Positions 35,163 to 44,327 are shown, numbered from the stretch's first letter. The stretch: DNA of 64,000 nt from Brachybacterium sp. P6-10-X1 (GCF_001969445.1 NZ_CP017297.1:1612001-1676000), one strand, 5' to 3'. The notes: generated from the sequence alone by a model not told the origin. Numbers and translations are program-made.

Positions 35163-35504
35163 GTGACCGTGCCCGAGGCATGGAGCGCCAAGCGCGAACG
35201 GCAGTACGACCACGTCAGGAAGAGCCAGCTGGACCAGGGCAGCTCCGAGGCGGAAGCCGAGGAGATCGCCGCCCGCACCGTCAACAAGACCCGGGCCCAG
35301 GAAGGCGAGTCCGAGGAGGCCAGCGAGACCTCGACGGAGGACAAGTCACCGTCGGAACGCGGCGGGGAGCGGTCCGGCTCCGGCCCCCAGGGGCGCACCA
35401 AGGACCAGCTCTACCGGGACGCGCAGCGTGAGGGTGTCGAGGGCCGCTCGCAGATGGACAAGGACCAGCTCGAGGAGGAGGTCGCACGGCGCGAGGACCG
35501 CTGA
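35163..35504 (+). CDS. Small acidic Rho_N-type / 'plasmid stabilization' protein
   Basis: 113 aa, highly charged and without Cys. AWSAKRERQYDHVRKSQLDQ near the start, AEEIAARTVNKTRAQEGES, and the tail GRTKDQLYRDAQREGVEGRS followed by MDKDQLEEEVARR are the recognisable blocks. The end matches the Rho termination factor N-terminal/SAP-like helical motif. This widespread family is often annotated as plasmid stabilization, but its role is not established and no plasmid is implied. GTG 35163 follows GGAAGAGG. A 21-codon frame (35097-35162) ends directly against this start. Confidence 0.72.
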   Translation: MTVPEAWSAKRERQYDHVRKSQLDQGSSEAEAEEIAARTVNKTRAQEGESEEASETSTEDKSPSERGGERSGSGPQGRTKDQLYRDAQREGVEGRSQMDKDQLEEEVARREDR

Positions 35505-35635
35505 GCACAGGACGCGCCGTCGGCGGCCCGCCGAGCGGCCGGACCGCTCAGCGGCGCGGCGCCGCAGGTGATCCCGCCTACCCCCGCGCACGGAAGACTT
35601 CCCTCGTCCCCAGGGACGCTGTGTACGCTCGCACA

Positions 35636-35742
35636 CGACGACGGGGGAGTATCCGCCACGCCGCGCACGTCACCACGAGGACGATCGAGAGTCCTCCGGG
35701 CGCGTCGGCCCACCGAGAGCTTCGGTGGGCGGAGAGACCCGG
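35636..35742 (+). ncRNA. Probable yybP-ykoY (manganese-sensing) riboswitch leader of terC
   Basis: The 5' core GGGGGAGTATCC (35643-35654) resembles the family's GGGGAGUAGC. ACGTCA follows at 35667-35672. A perfect 9-bp stem GCCCACCGA/TCGGTGGGC (35708-35730) comes next, and GGAGAGACC (35731-35739) resembles the conserved AGACC closing element. It lies 27 bp before terC; TerC-family genes are classic targets of this Mn2+ riboswitch. Identification is by eye from remembered consensus, not by a covariance model. Confidence 0.6.
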
Positions 35743-35769
35743 GTCCACCACGCGACCCAGGAAAGTTGA

Positions 35770-37161
35770 ATGACTGTCTCCCCCCTCATCTGGATCCTCA
35801 CGATCATCGCGATCGTCGGGCTCCTGGCCTTCGACTACATCTTCCACGTGCGCAAGGCGCACATCCCGACCATCGGCGAGGCCGCGGTCTGGTCCGGGAT
35901 CTACGTGGGCATCGCCCTCGTGTTCGGCATCGGCGTCCTCGCTCTCGGCGGCACCACCATGGGCGCCGAGTACTTCGCCGGCTACGTCACGGAGAAGGCC
36001 CTGTCGATCGACAACCTCTTCGTGTTCCTCGTGATCATGGGGGCCTTCGCCGTACCCCGCCAGGACCAGCAGAAGGTGCTGCTGTTCGGCATCACCTTCG
36101 CGATCATCGCCCGGTCGGGCATGATCGCGATCGGTGCGGTCGCGATCGACCGCCTCTCCTTCGCCTTCTACATCTTCGGGGCGATCCTGCTGTACACGGC
36201 CGCCAAGATGATCCGCGACGAGGCCAAGGAGGACGACCCCGACGAGGACAAGCAGGACAGCTTCCTCGTCCGCCTGGTCAAGAAGGTCCTGCCGGCCACC
36301 GACGAGTTCGACGGCGACAAGCTGCTGACGATCGAGAACGGCAAGCGGGTCCTCACCCCCATGCTGCTGGTCATGATCGCCATCGCCGGCACCGATCTGC
36401 TGTTCGCCCTCGACTCCATCCCGGCGATCTTCGGCCTCACCCAGAACACCTACATCGTGTTCACCGCGACGGCGTTCTCGCTGCTGGGCCTGCGGCAGCT
36501 GTACTTCCTCATCGACGGACTGCTCGACCGCCTCGTGTACCTGTCCTACGGGCTGTCGGTCATCCTCGCCTTCATCGGCGTGAAGCTCGTGCTGCATGCC
36601 TTGCACACCAATGAGCTGTTCTTCGTCCATGGCGGCGAGCCGCTGGACGTCCCCGAGGTCACCACCGGGCTGTCCCTCACCGTGATCATCTCCGTCCTCG
36701 TCGTGACCGTGCTGGTCTCGCTGCTGTCCCCGAAGGGGCGCGCGCAGGCGGCGGTCAACAACGCCCACCGCGAGGCCGTCGCCTATGTGGAGATGACCTA
36801 CGCCGGCTTCGAGGCTCGGCGGGACGCGATGTACGAGCGCATGCTCGAGGACGAGAAGACCCTTCAGGGACTGCCCGCGAAGTTCCGATCCATGGTGGCC
36901 TCCGAGCAGAACGTGCGCGAGCTGCTCACCGATGCCCACCGAATCCACGAGGTACGTGTCGCGTTCAACGACCGCGGTGAGCGTTCGGACGAACAGCCCG
37001 AGGACCTCCTGGTCACCCGGGCGGACGGCACCATCGCGACCGATGGCAACGGTAACGTCGTGACCGTCGCCGAGGACGAGGCCGCCCGCGCGACGTCGCA
37101 GGCCAGACACCGCGAGCGCGAGGAGGCTCGCGCCGCGTACGCCGCCTCTCGCAGCAGCTGA
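35770..37161 (+). CDS. TerC-family integral membrane protein (Alx/YkoY-like)
   Basis: 463 aa with about nine membrane helices. TerC signatures are EYFAGYVTEKALSIDNLFVF, LFGITFAIIARSGMIAIGA and TDLLFALDSIPAIFGLTQNT with the buried acidic residues. The family is associated with manganese export at the Sec-related membrane, and older literature with tellurium resistance. Unusual: a long cytoplasmic C-terminal tail (about residues 320-463) rich in Arg, Glu and Ala follows the last helix. The gene has a putative Mn2+ riboswitch leader and a strong terminator, so it is a single-gene unit. Confidence 0.9.
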   Translation: MTVSPLIWILTIIAIVGLLAFDYIFHVRKAHIPTIGEAAVWSGIYVGIALVFGIGVLALGGTTMGAEYFAGYVTEKALSIDNLFVFLVIMGAFAVPRQDQQKVLLFGITFAIIARSGMIAIGAVAIDRLSFAFYIFGAILLYTAAKMIRDEAKEDDPDEDKQDSFLVRLVKKVLPATDEFDGDKLLTIENGKRVLTPMLLVMIAIAGTDLLFALDSIPAIFGLTQNTYIVFTATAFSLLGLRQLYFLIDGLLDRLVYLSYGLSVILAFIGVKLVLHALHTNELFFVHGGEPLDVPEVTTGLSLTVIISVLVVTVLVSLLSPKGRAQAAVNNAHREAVAYVEMTYAGFEARRDAMYERMLEDEKTLQGLPAKFRSMVASEQNVRELLTDAHRIHEVRVAFNDRGERSDEQPEDLLVTRADGTIATDGNGNVVTVAEDEAARATSQARHREREEARAAYAASRSS

Positions 37162-37173
37162 CCGCGGGACATC

Positions 37174-37205
37174 GAGGCCGCGCCGGGACCGCCCGGCGCG
37201 GCCTC
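37174..37205 (+). terminator. Strong terminator after terC
   Basis: Perfect 14-bp stem GAGGCCGCGCCGGG (37174-37187) / CCCGGCGCGGCCTC (37192-37205) with a 4-nt ACCG loop, 13 bp after the stop. The right arm runs into the 29-bp tandem repeat. Confidence 0.8.
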
Positions 37206-37345
37206 GTCGAGTCCGAGCCACGGGCCGCGGCCTCGTCTGGTCCGAGCCACGGGGCGCGGCCTCGTCGAGTCCGAGCCACGGGCCGCGGCCTCGTCTGGTC
37301 CGAGCCACGGGGCGCGACCTCGTCTGGTCCGAGCCGCGGGGCGCG
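37201..37345. repeat. Five tandem copies of a 29-bp unit
   Basis: Units begin at 37201, 37230, 37259, 37288 and 37317. Two slightly different forms alternate in the first four: copies 1 and 3 carry CGTCGAGTCCG and GGGCCGCG, copies 2 and 4 carry CGTCTGGTCCG and GGGGCGCG. Copy 5 resembles the second form. The alternation means the array probably grew by doubling a 58-bp pair. It fills the gap between terC and the convergent lysoplasmalogenase gene. It has no spacers, so it is not CRISPR. Confidence 0.92.
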
Positions 37346-37348
37346 ACC

Positions 37349-38029
37349 TCAGCTCCTCCGATCCTCCCGGCGCACCGCGAACATCAGCAGCAGCTGGGCC
37401 AGGAGATACGTGCTCATCACCCAGAACCCCTGGGCAGGGAGGGTGAGCACGCCGAAGGCGTCCAGCGCGATGAGCGAGTCCGAGACGACGAAGACCGCTC
37501 CCCCGACCGCGCCGAGACGGCCGAGCCCGGTGGCGAGGACGGCCATCGTCGCGATCGCCGCCGAATAGACGGTGATCGCGGGCAGCAGTTCGCCGGCGCT
37601 CGGCGCGCACACCAGCACGGTCACCGCCGCGACGAACAGGTAGGGCGTCGCACGCACCGGTCGGGTGAGCAGGGAGCGGTGCCGGTACGGCCAGAACCCA
37701 AGGGCGTAGACCACCTGCGCCCCCAGGAAGAACACGACCATCACCAGGAAGGAGAGGCTCTCCGGGGCGAGGCGAGGCACCGAGTCCCCGAGCCAGGACA
37801 GACCCAGGGCGCCCAGCGCGAGGCGCACCAGGGGCTCGCGCGGCGAGCTGGTGGAGGTCCACAGGACGGCGGCGAGCGCCGGCATCACCAGCACCTGGCT
37901 GAAGCCGGCCAGGGCGGCGACGCCGCCCAGCTGCGCCGCCAGGTGCACGGCCCAGACCACGACGAGGACCATCACCGCCAGACCTCGACGCACCGCCTCG
38001 GCGCGTGGTCGGAGGCCCCGATCCGTCAC
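37349..38029 (-). CDS. YhhN/TMEM86-family membrane protein (lysoplasmalogenase-like)
   Basis: 226 aa with about eight short membrane helices. The family pattern LVRLALGALGLSWLGDSVPR, then FLGAQVVYALGFWPYR, then FVVSDSLIALDAFG contains the conserved Asp/Ser residues of the lysoplasmalogenase active site. Members hydrolyse the vinyl ether of lysoplasmalogens. The GTG start (38029) overlaps the globin stop by 4 bp, so the two are made together. Stop lies just beside the repeat array. Confidence 0.85.
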   Translation of the reverse strand: MTDRGLRPRAEAVRRGLAVMVLVVVWAVHLAAQLGGVAALAGFSQVLVMPALAAVLWTSTSSPREPLVRLALGALGLSWLGDSVPRLAPESLSFLVMVVFFLGAQVVYALGFWPYRHRSLLTRPVRATPYLFVAAVTVLVCAPSAGELLPAITVYSAAIATMAVLATGLGRLGAVGGAVFVVSDSLIALDAFGVLTLPAQGFWVMSTYLLAQLLLMFAVRREDRRS

Positions 38030-38481
38030 TGCTCGGACCCGACGGGCCCGTCCCAGTCATAGGTGTGCACAGGGCGCTGCGCGGGGACGCCGTCGGCCGA
38101 ATCCGAGAACTCGTTCATCACCGTCGTCGTCATCCACGCCCAGTAGTCCTTGAGGGCACCCGCGGCAGGTTCGGGGATCTTCGCGTCGTCGACGGCGCGG
38201 TCGAAGACCGCGATCCCGGCACGGTCGAAGTCCTCGTGGACCCCGCCGCCCGCATGGATCCGGTCCACGTGCGCCGCGGGGCCGAATCGCGAGGTGTACG
38301 CGGGCGGCCCGCCGAGCGCCTGGGCGAGATAGGCCGCCAGACGTTCCTCGTGGTCCTCGGCGTAGCCATGGGAGAACGCATGCGCGACCACGGGATCGGC
38401 GAGGGCGAGGTCATGCCAGCACCGAGCGACACGCCTCATCGCGTCCATCCCGCCGGCGACCTCGAAGATGGTGCGGTCCAT
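38026..38481 (-). CDS. Truncated haemoglobin-like globin (group II type)
   Basis: 151 aa, close to the usual size. The start TIFEVAGGMDAMRRVARCWHD, FSHGYAEDHEERLAAYLAQALGGP and the later GGGVHEDFDRAGIAVFDRA follow the group II truncated haemoglobin pattern with a haem-binding His in the middle. A YWAWM segment replaces the usual proximal-side aromatic stretch. Such globins bind oxygen or nitric oxide. The pairing with a lysoplasmalogenase-like gene through a GTGA overlap is notable. Confidence 0.78.
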   Translation of the reverse strand: MDRTIFEVAGGMDAMRRVARCWHDLALADPVVAHAFSHGYAEDHEERLAAYLAQALGGPPAYTSRFGPAAHVDRIHAGGGVHEDFDRAGIAVFDRAVDDAKIPEPAAGALKDYWAWMTTTVMNEFSDSADGVPAQRPVHTYDWDGPVGSEQ

Positions 38482-38561
38482 GCCTGGATCGTACGCGGAC
38501 CCCTTCCGTCCCGCGCCGGATTCCCTGGCCGGGACCGCAGGTGCGATGCCAGACTGACGCC

Positions 38562-39473
38562 ATGGCCACGACGACCCCGCCCGCCGACCTCGACGACCTC
38601 CTCGCGCTGGCCTCCGCGCACGGCCTCGAGCTCGAGCGCTCCTCGATCCGCACCGAGGAGATCGGCCTGGACTTCCGCGTCGCCTTCGGGCGCGGGTCCG
38701 ACGGGGCCGACTGGGTCCTGCGGATCCCTCGCCGTGCAGACGTGCTGGCCCGTGCGGACGTCGAAGGGCGCCTGCTCGCGCTCGTCGCCCCGCGGCTGGA
38801 CGTGGCGGTGCCCGAGTGGCGCGTCCACTCCCCCGAGCTGATCGCCTACCCCCTGCTGCCGGGCGTCCCCGGCCTCTCGATCGGTGTCGATGGCGAACTC
38901 CACTGGAACATCGACATGTCCTCCACCGCCTATGCCGCGTCCCTCGGGGACGCTGTCGCGCAGCTGCACCGGATCGACGCCGACGCGGCGGCCGCCACGG
39001 GGATCGAGGTGCGCAGCGCCGAGCAGGTGCGAGCGGCCTGGCGCCGTGACCTGGACCGCGTGGCGGAATCCTTCCGGATCGCTCCGGCCCTGTGGGAGCG
39101 CTGGAACGCCTGGCTGGCCGAGGACGACTACTGGCCCTCCCGCACCGTGCTCACCCATGGGGAGATCTACCCGGGCCACACCCTGGTCGAGTCGGAGCAG
39201 GTCTCCGCGATCCTCGATTGGACCACGGCCTCGATCGGGGACCCCGCCAAGGATCTGATGTTCCATCGGGTCAGCGCCCCGCCCGAGGCCTTCGAGGTGG
39301 CCCTCGATCACTATGTGCGCGGCGGCGGGCAGGTGTGGCCGCGTCTGGCCGAGCACTGCACCGAGATGTACTCGGCGGGCGCCGTCGGATACGGGCTCTA
39401 CGCCCTGGAGACCGGCGAGAGCGCCCACCGGGAGGCGGCCGCGGCGGCGCTGGATCCGGCGTCGGAGGCGTGA
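38562..39473 (+). CDS. Macrolide 2'-phosphotransferase-like kinase (Mph family)
   Basis: 303 aa, aminoglycoside/choline-kinase fold. IGLDFRVAFGRGSDGADWVL followed by RIPRR matches the Mph N-lobe (nucleotide-binding Lys replaced by Arg), and GGGQVWPRLAEHCTEMYSAG near the end matches Mph(A)-type proteins. The metal-binding DFG equivalent is AILDWTTASIGDPAKD. The catalytic loop reads THGEIYPGHTLV: Glu replaces the usual Asp of HGD. It would phosphorylate the 2'-OH of macrolides if active. ATG 38562; single gene. Chromosomal Mph relatives are known in this group of bacteria, but resistance is not proven by sequence. Confidence 0.75.
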   Translation: MATTTPPADLDDLLALASAHGLELERSSIRTEEIGLDFRVAFGRGSDGADWVLRIPRRADVLARADVEGRLLALVAPRLDVAVPEWRVHSPELIAYPLLPGVPGLSIGVDGELHWNIDMSSTAYAASLGDAVAQLHRIDADAAAATGIEVRSAEQVRAAWRRDLDRVAESFRIAPALWERWNAWLAEDDYWPSRTVLTHGEIYPGHTLVESEQVSAILDWTTASIGDPAKDLMFHRVSAPPEAFEVALDHYVRGGGQVWPRLAEHCTEMYSAGAVGYGLYALETGESAHREAAAAALDPASEA

Positions 39474-39501
39474 GTCACGCCCGCCGTGACTATTCCGTGA
39501 C
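39473..39501 (+). promoter_or_regulatory. Repeated CGTGAC boxes upstream of the Rpf-like gene
   Basis: AGTCACG (39473-39479) and CGTGACT (39485-39491) form an inverted pair; a further CGTGACT begins at 39496, giving a direct repeat with an 11-bp period. Direct repeats of GTCACA-like hexamers with one helical turn spacing are the known MtrA pattern at rpf and cell-wall hydrolase genes. The rest of the 304-bp gap up to 39777 shows no gene; a weak TTGCCC (39655) / TAGCGT (39680) pair may be a promoter. Confidence 0.45.
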
Positions 39502-39681
39502 TTGAGGAACAGAAGCGGTCCGGCTCACATCACCTGCCCGAACGCCCCAGAGCCACCACATCATTGCTGGCCACGGCATCTCGATGGAGCGGCGCGGCGA
39601 ACAATCGGCGGGCAGCCTCGCGTAAAAACCTCGTCACCCCTTGGCCATGCCCCTTGCCCGGAGGGGGGAGCGCGGCCCTAG

Positions 39682-40782
<1,101 letters not shown>

Positions 40783-40829
40783 TCCTCCTGCGGCCCCGCG
40801 CCGCACCCGCGGTCACGCACCGCATCTCC

Positions 40830-40869
40830 CGGACGGCCGGGTCACCCCCAGGGGTGGCCCGGCCGTCCG
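40830..40869 (+). terminator. Terminator after the Rpf-like gene
   Basis: Perfect 12-bp stem CGGACGGCCGGG (40830-40841) / CCCGGCCGTCCG (40858-40869). The loop itself contains a nested CACCCC/GGGGTG pair. It begins 48 bp after the stop. Confidence 0.8.
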
Positions 40870-41321
40870 TCGTCGGCGGAGCCGGCGGGCCACCCGACAC
40901 CACCACCGTGCCGTCGGCGAGAGACCGATCGCGAGGGAGGCATCGCAGGCGCCTCCGGTCACGGGCAGGCGCTCACGGTGACGCCCCGATCGTTGCGCAC
41001 GGTCGAGAGCCAGCGCGGCAACAGCTGGCAACTTCCGCCCCAGTGTGACGCGTTCCGCAACATCGACCGGTCGCCGCCCCTGACATCTCTCCCGAACTCC
41101 CTGGTGACAGGCCCACCTCCGGGGATTCGGTCGTGACCTGGACCACACGCGGTTGCCGCCATCGTGCAACTGACGGCAAAAGACTTCTGCGATGGGGAGC
41201 CCCCACCAGAATCGGTCCATTCGTTCCGCCCGGCCTTCCGGCCGCGGCGACGATCACGACACAGGACCCCACCGGGCCTACTCCTGTGTCCTCTCAAAGA
41301 TGAGGAGCGAGGAGCACAACG
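40870..41321 (+). promoter_or_regulatory. Long control region of the sugar-transport operon
   Basis: No gene can be supported here. The region holds the RBS GAGGAGCGAGGAG just before 41322 and an interrupted inverted repeat TTGCCG (41153-41158) / CGGCAA (41174-41179). A direct repeat GGCAAC-AGCT-GGCAAC lies near 41016-41031. These could be operators for a LacI- or GntR-type regulator encoded elsewhere. Confidence 0.4.
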
Positions 41322-42788
41322 ATGAGCACCACCGACACAGCACCCGGGCCGGACCGCGTGGTCCCGACAGGCCCGCCGAGCGCGACGGCCACGCGCCCCT
41401 TCGGATGGCGCGACAAGATCGGCTACATGTTCGGGGACTTCGGGAACGATTTCACGTTCCTTCTGCAGTCCACGTTCTTCCTGATCTTCTACACCAATGT
41501 GATGGGCGTCAGCGCCGCCCACGTCGGCCTGCTGCTGGGCGGCGCCCGCATCCTCGACGCCTTCACGGACATCGGTGCCGGTCGTCTCATCGACATCATG
41601 AGGCCGGGGAAGAGCGGGCGCTTCAAGCCCTGGCTGCTGCGCATCATGATCCCGGTCGCCGTCGCAGCCATCCTGATGTTCTCGCCCTTCCTCCAGGACG
41701 GCAGCTACGGCATGCGCGTGGCCTGGATGATCGTCACCTACGTCCTCTGGGGCTCGGTCTTCTACACCCTGATCAACATCCCCTACGGATCGATGGCCTC
41801 GGTGATCTCCCACAAGGCCGGCGATCGCGCCTCGCTCTCCGTGTTCCGCTCTCTCGGCGCCACCCTCGCCAACATCGGGATCTCCGTGGCGCTGCCGCTG
41901 ATCGTGTTCGTCCAGATCGACGGCCGGTCCGAGCTCTCGGGCACCCGGATGATGCTGGCCGCGGCCGGCTGCGCCGTCCTCGCGATCCTCTGCTACCTGC
42001 TCTGCTTCGCGAACGTCGAGGAGCGCATCGAGACCCTGCCGAAGGCCAAGGACGAGCGCATGGGATTCGCGACGACCCTGGGCACCCTGGTCACCAACCG
42101 TGCCCTGACCGGGATGATCGCCAGCTCGCTGTTCATGCTGGTCGCCTTCATGACACTGGGCTCGATCATGCCGTACGTGCTCAACGAGTACTTCAACAAC
42201 GGCCAGCTGCTCAGCGCCGTGAACTTCGTCGGGCTCGTCCCGACCCTGCTGCTGGTCCCCGTCGCGGCGAAGCTCGCGAAGGCGTTCGGCAAGAAGGAGG
42301 TCGGCATCGCCGGCCTGACGCTGGCCGTCATCGCCGGCCTGGTGCTGTTCGCCGTGCGAACCGACAGCCCGTACGTGTTCATGGCCGGCTACGCGCTCCT
42401 CATGTTCGGTGTCGCCTGCCTGAACATCCTGATCTGGGCGTTCATCACCGACGTGATCGATTTCCAGGAAGTCCGCACCGGCGAGCGCAACGACGCCACC
42501 GTGTACGCCACCTATTCCTGGGCCCGCAAGCTCGGGCAGGCCGCCGCCGGCGTCCTCACCGGCTCAGCGCTGACGGCGATCGGCTACGAGTCCAGCGCCG
42601 GCGAGCACATCATCCAGACCGATGCGGTGCTCAACGGCATCTACAACCTCGCCACCCTGCTCCCGGCGCTGCTGCTGCTGGTCTCGCTCCTGGCGCTCAT
42701 CTTCTGGTACCCGCTGTCCAAGAAGCGCGTCGAGGAGAATGTTGCGACACTGGAGGCCAAGCACGAGGCCGAGGGTCGCCAGTCCTGA
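41322..42788 (+). CDS. GPH-family sugar:cation symporter (MelB-like)
   Basis: 488 aa, 12 membrane helices. DKIGYMFGDFGNDFTFLLQS near the N-terminus, ARILDAFTDIGAGRLIDIM with the cation-site Asp residues, and GRFKPWLLR are the glycoside-pentoside-hexuronide symporter signatures. It carries a sugar or glycoside into the cell with H+ or Na+. It heads an operon with a Gfo/Idh/MocA dehydrogenase and a TIM-barrel isomerase, which together import and oxidise an unusual sugar or inositol-like compound. RBS is GAGGAGC just upstream. Confidence 0.9.
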   Translation: MSTTDTAPGPDRVVPTGPPSATATRPFGWRDKIGYMFGDFGNDFTFLLQSTFFLIFYTNVMGVSAAHVGLLLGGARILDAFTDIGAGRLIDIMRPGKSGRFKPWLLRIMIPVAVAAILMFSPFLQDGSYGMRVAWMIVTYVLWGSVFYTLINIPYGSMASVISHKAGDRASLSVFRSLGATLANIGISVALPLIVFVQIDGRSELSGTRMMLAAAGCAVLAILCYLLCFANVEERIETLPKAKDERMGFATTLGTLVTNRALTGMIASSLFMLVAFMTLGSIMPYVLNEYFNNGQLLSAVNFVGLVPTLLLVPVAAKLAKAFGKKEVGIAGLTLAVIAGLVLFAVRTDSPYVFMAGYALLMFGVACLNILIWAFITDVIDFQEVRTGERNDATVYATYSWARKLGQAAAGVLTGSALTAIGYESSAGEHIIQTDAVLNGIYNLATLLPALLLLVSLLALIFWYPLSKKRVEENVATLEAKHEAEGRQS

Positions 42789-42987
42789 CCCGAGCGTCGG
42801 CGGCCCCTCCCCGGGGCCGCCGACGGTCTCGTATCCGCGGTGCCGCGAGCGCGGCACCGCACGGCATCCCCCGGCCTGCAGCGCGGACCTGAGCCGTCGC
42901 CCCGCGCAACGGGCCTGCACCGTCGGCCCGCGCGGCGGGCCGGACCACTCACCGAAGAGACCTCGTTCACCGAAGACAGGAGACACC

Positions 42988-44169
42988 ATGGCGGAGACGC
43001 CGGAGAAGACAGTACGACTCGGGATCATCGGGCTGGGCGCCCAGGGCGGTATGTACGCCGGGCTGCTCGCCGACGGCAGGATCGAGGGCATGACCCTCGG
43101 CGCCATCGCCGATATCGATCCCGCCAAGAAGGAGCTCGCCGCGAAGAAGCACGCGGGCGTCCCCTTCTACGAGGACTACATCGCGATGCTCGATTCGGGC
43201 GACGTCGACGCCGTGGTCACCACCGTGCCGCACTTCCTGCACTCGGAGATGACCATCACCGCCATCGGCAAGGGCGTCCACACCCTCACCGAGAAGCCGG
43301 CCGGCGTCTACACCAAGCAGGTCGAGGAGATGAACGACTTCGCGGCCGCTCACCCCGAGACCACGTTCGCCATCATGTTCAACCAGCGCACCAACCCGGT
43401 GTACACGGACCTCAAGGAGCTCATCGCCTCCGGGGAGCTCGGGAAGCTGCGCCACACCTCCTGGATCATCACCACCTGGTGGCGTCCTCAGGGCTACTAC
43501 GACCAGTCGGCATGGCGTGCGACCTGGGGCGGCGAGGGCGGCGGCGTCCTGGTCAACCAGGCTCCGCACCAGCTGGACCTGTGGCAGTGGCTGGCCGGCA
43601 CCCCGAAGAAGGTGTTCGCGAAGCTCGCCTTCGGGTTCCAGCGCGACATCGTCACAGAGGACGAGGTCAACGCGGTCGTCGACTTCGGCGACGGGGCCAC
43701 CGGCCACTTCATGACCTCCACCAACGACATCATCGGCACCGACCGCCTGGAGATGCTGTTCGACCGGGGCAAGGTCGTCGTCGAGGGCTCGAAGAAGGTG
43801 ACCATCACCCGTCTCACGGAGGACGAGCGCTCCCTGAGCGACAAGATGACCATGCAGGACGTCGCCAAGCTCTTCCGCGGCGAGATGGACCCCTCCGCGG
43901 TCTACACCGTCGAGGAGAAGGAGTACGAGTCGGCCTGGGGCAAGCAGCACATCGACGTCCTGACCAACTTCGCTGCCCACGTCAACGAGGGCACGGAGCT
44001 GATCGCGGACGGCGCCGAGGGGATCAACGGCGTCCGCCTGGCCTCCGGCATGCAGCTGTCGGCCTGGACCGGGCGGGAGATCGACCTGGTCGACTACCCG
44101 GCCGAGGAGTACCTCTCCGAACTCAACAAGCGCATCGAGGCCGAGGGCACGTTCCCCGTCCGCTCCTGA
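42988..44169 (+). CDS. Gfo/Idh/MocA-family NAD(P)-dependent sugar dehydrogenase
   Basis: 393 aa. Rossmann motif LGIIGLGAQGGMYAG (residues 11-25) and the EKPAGVYTKQ active-site motif of the family (about residue 101) are intact. The C-terminal beta-sheet domain contains WGGEGGGVLVNQAPHQLDLW, with His as proton carrier. Such enzymes oxidise sugars, inositols or sugar derivatives. ATG 42988 follows ACAGGAGA. It lies 199 bp after the symporter and 158 bp before the isomerase on the same strand. Confidence 0.9.
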   Translation: MAETPEKTVRLGIIGLGAQGGMYAGLLADGRIEGMTLGAIADIDPAKKELAAKKHAGVPFYEDYIAMLDSGDVDAVVTTVPHFLHSEMTITAIGKGVHTLTEKPAGVYTKQVEEMNDFAAAHPETTFAIMFNQRTNPVYTDLKELIASGELGKLRHTSWIITTWWRPQGYYDQSAWRATWGGEGGGVLVNQAPHQLDLWQWLAGTPKKVFAKLAFGFQRDIVTEDEVNAVVDFGDGATGHFMTSTNDIIGTDRLEMLFDRGKVVVEGSKKVTITRLTEDERSLSDKMTMQDVAKLFRGEMDPSAVYTVEEKEYESAWGKQHIDVLTNFAAHVNEGTELIADGAEGINGVRLASGMQLSAWTGREIDLVDYPAEEYLSELNKRIEAEGTFPVRS

Positions 44170-44327
44170 GCGCACCGGATCCGGGGCGGCAGCGTTGAGC
44201 ATGCCGCCCCGGGCCCGCATCGCATGACCGACGCCGAGGGGGCCGGGCCCCGTCGGCCGGACGATCACCGCACCACCCGGGCCGCGCGCCCACGGCGCAG
44301 GCCCTCGGACCTCGAAGGAGAATCACC

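Noticed and set aside
35163-35504. Evidence for plasmid origin
   Set aside because: The family name 'plasmid stabilization' is historical; there are no replication, partition or conjugation genes in the window.
35578-37308. Long minus-strand frame opposite terC
   Set aside because: His/Asp/Gly/Glu-rich shadow of a strongly recognisable TerC gene; no RBS and no domain.
37201-37345. CRISPR array
   Set aside because: The repeats are contiguous with no spacers, and no cas gene is present.
40813-41220. 135-aa minus-strand frame in the gap before the symporter
   Set aside because: No RBS, no domain, basic random composition; it runs through the terminator hairpin at 40830-40869.
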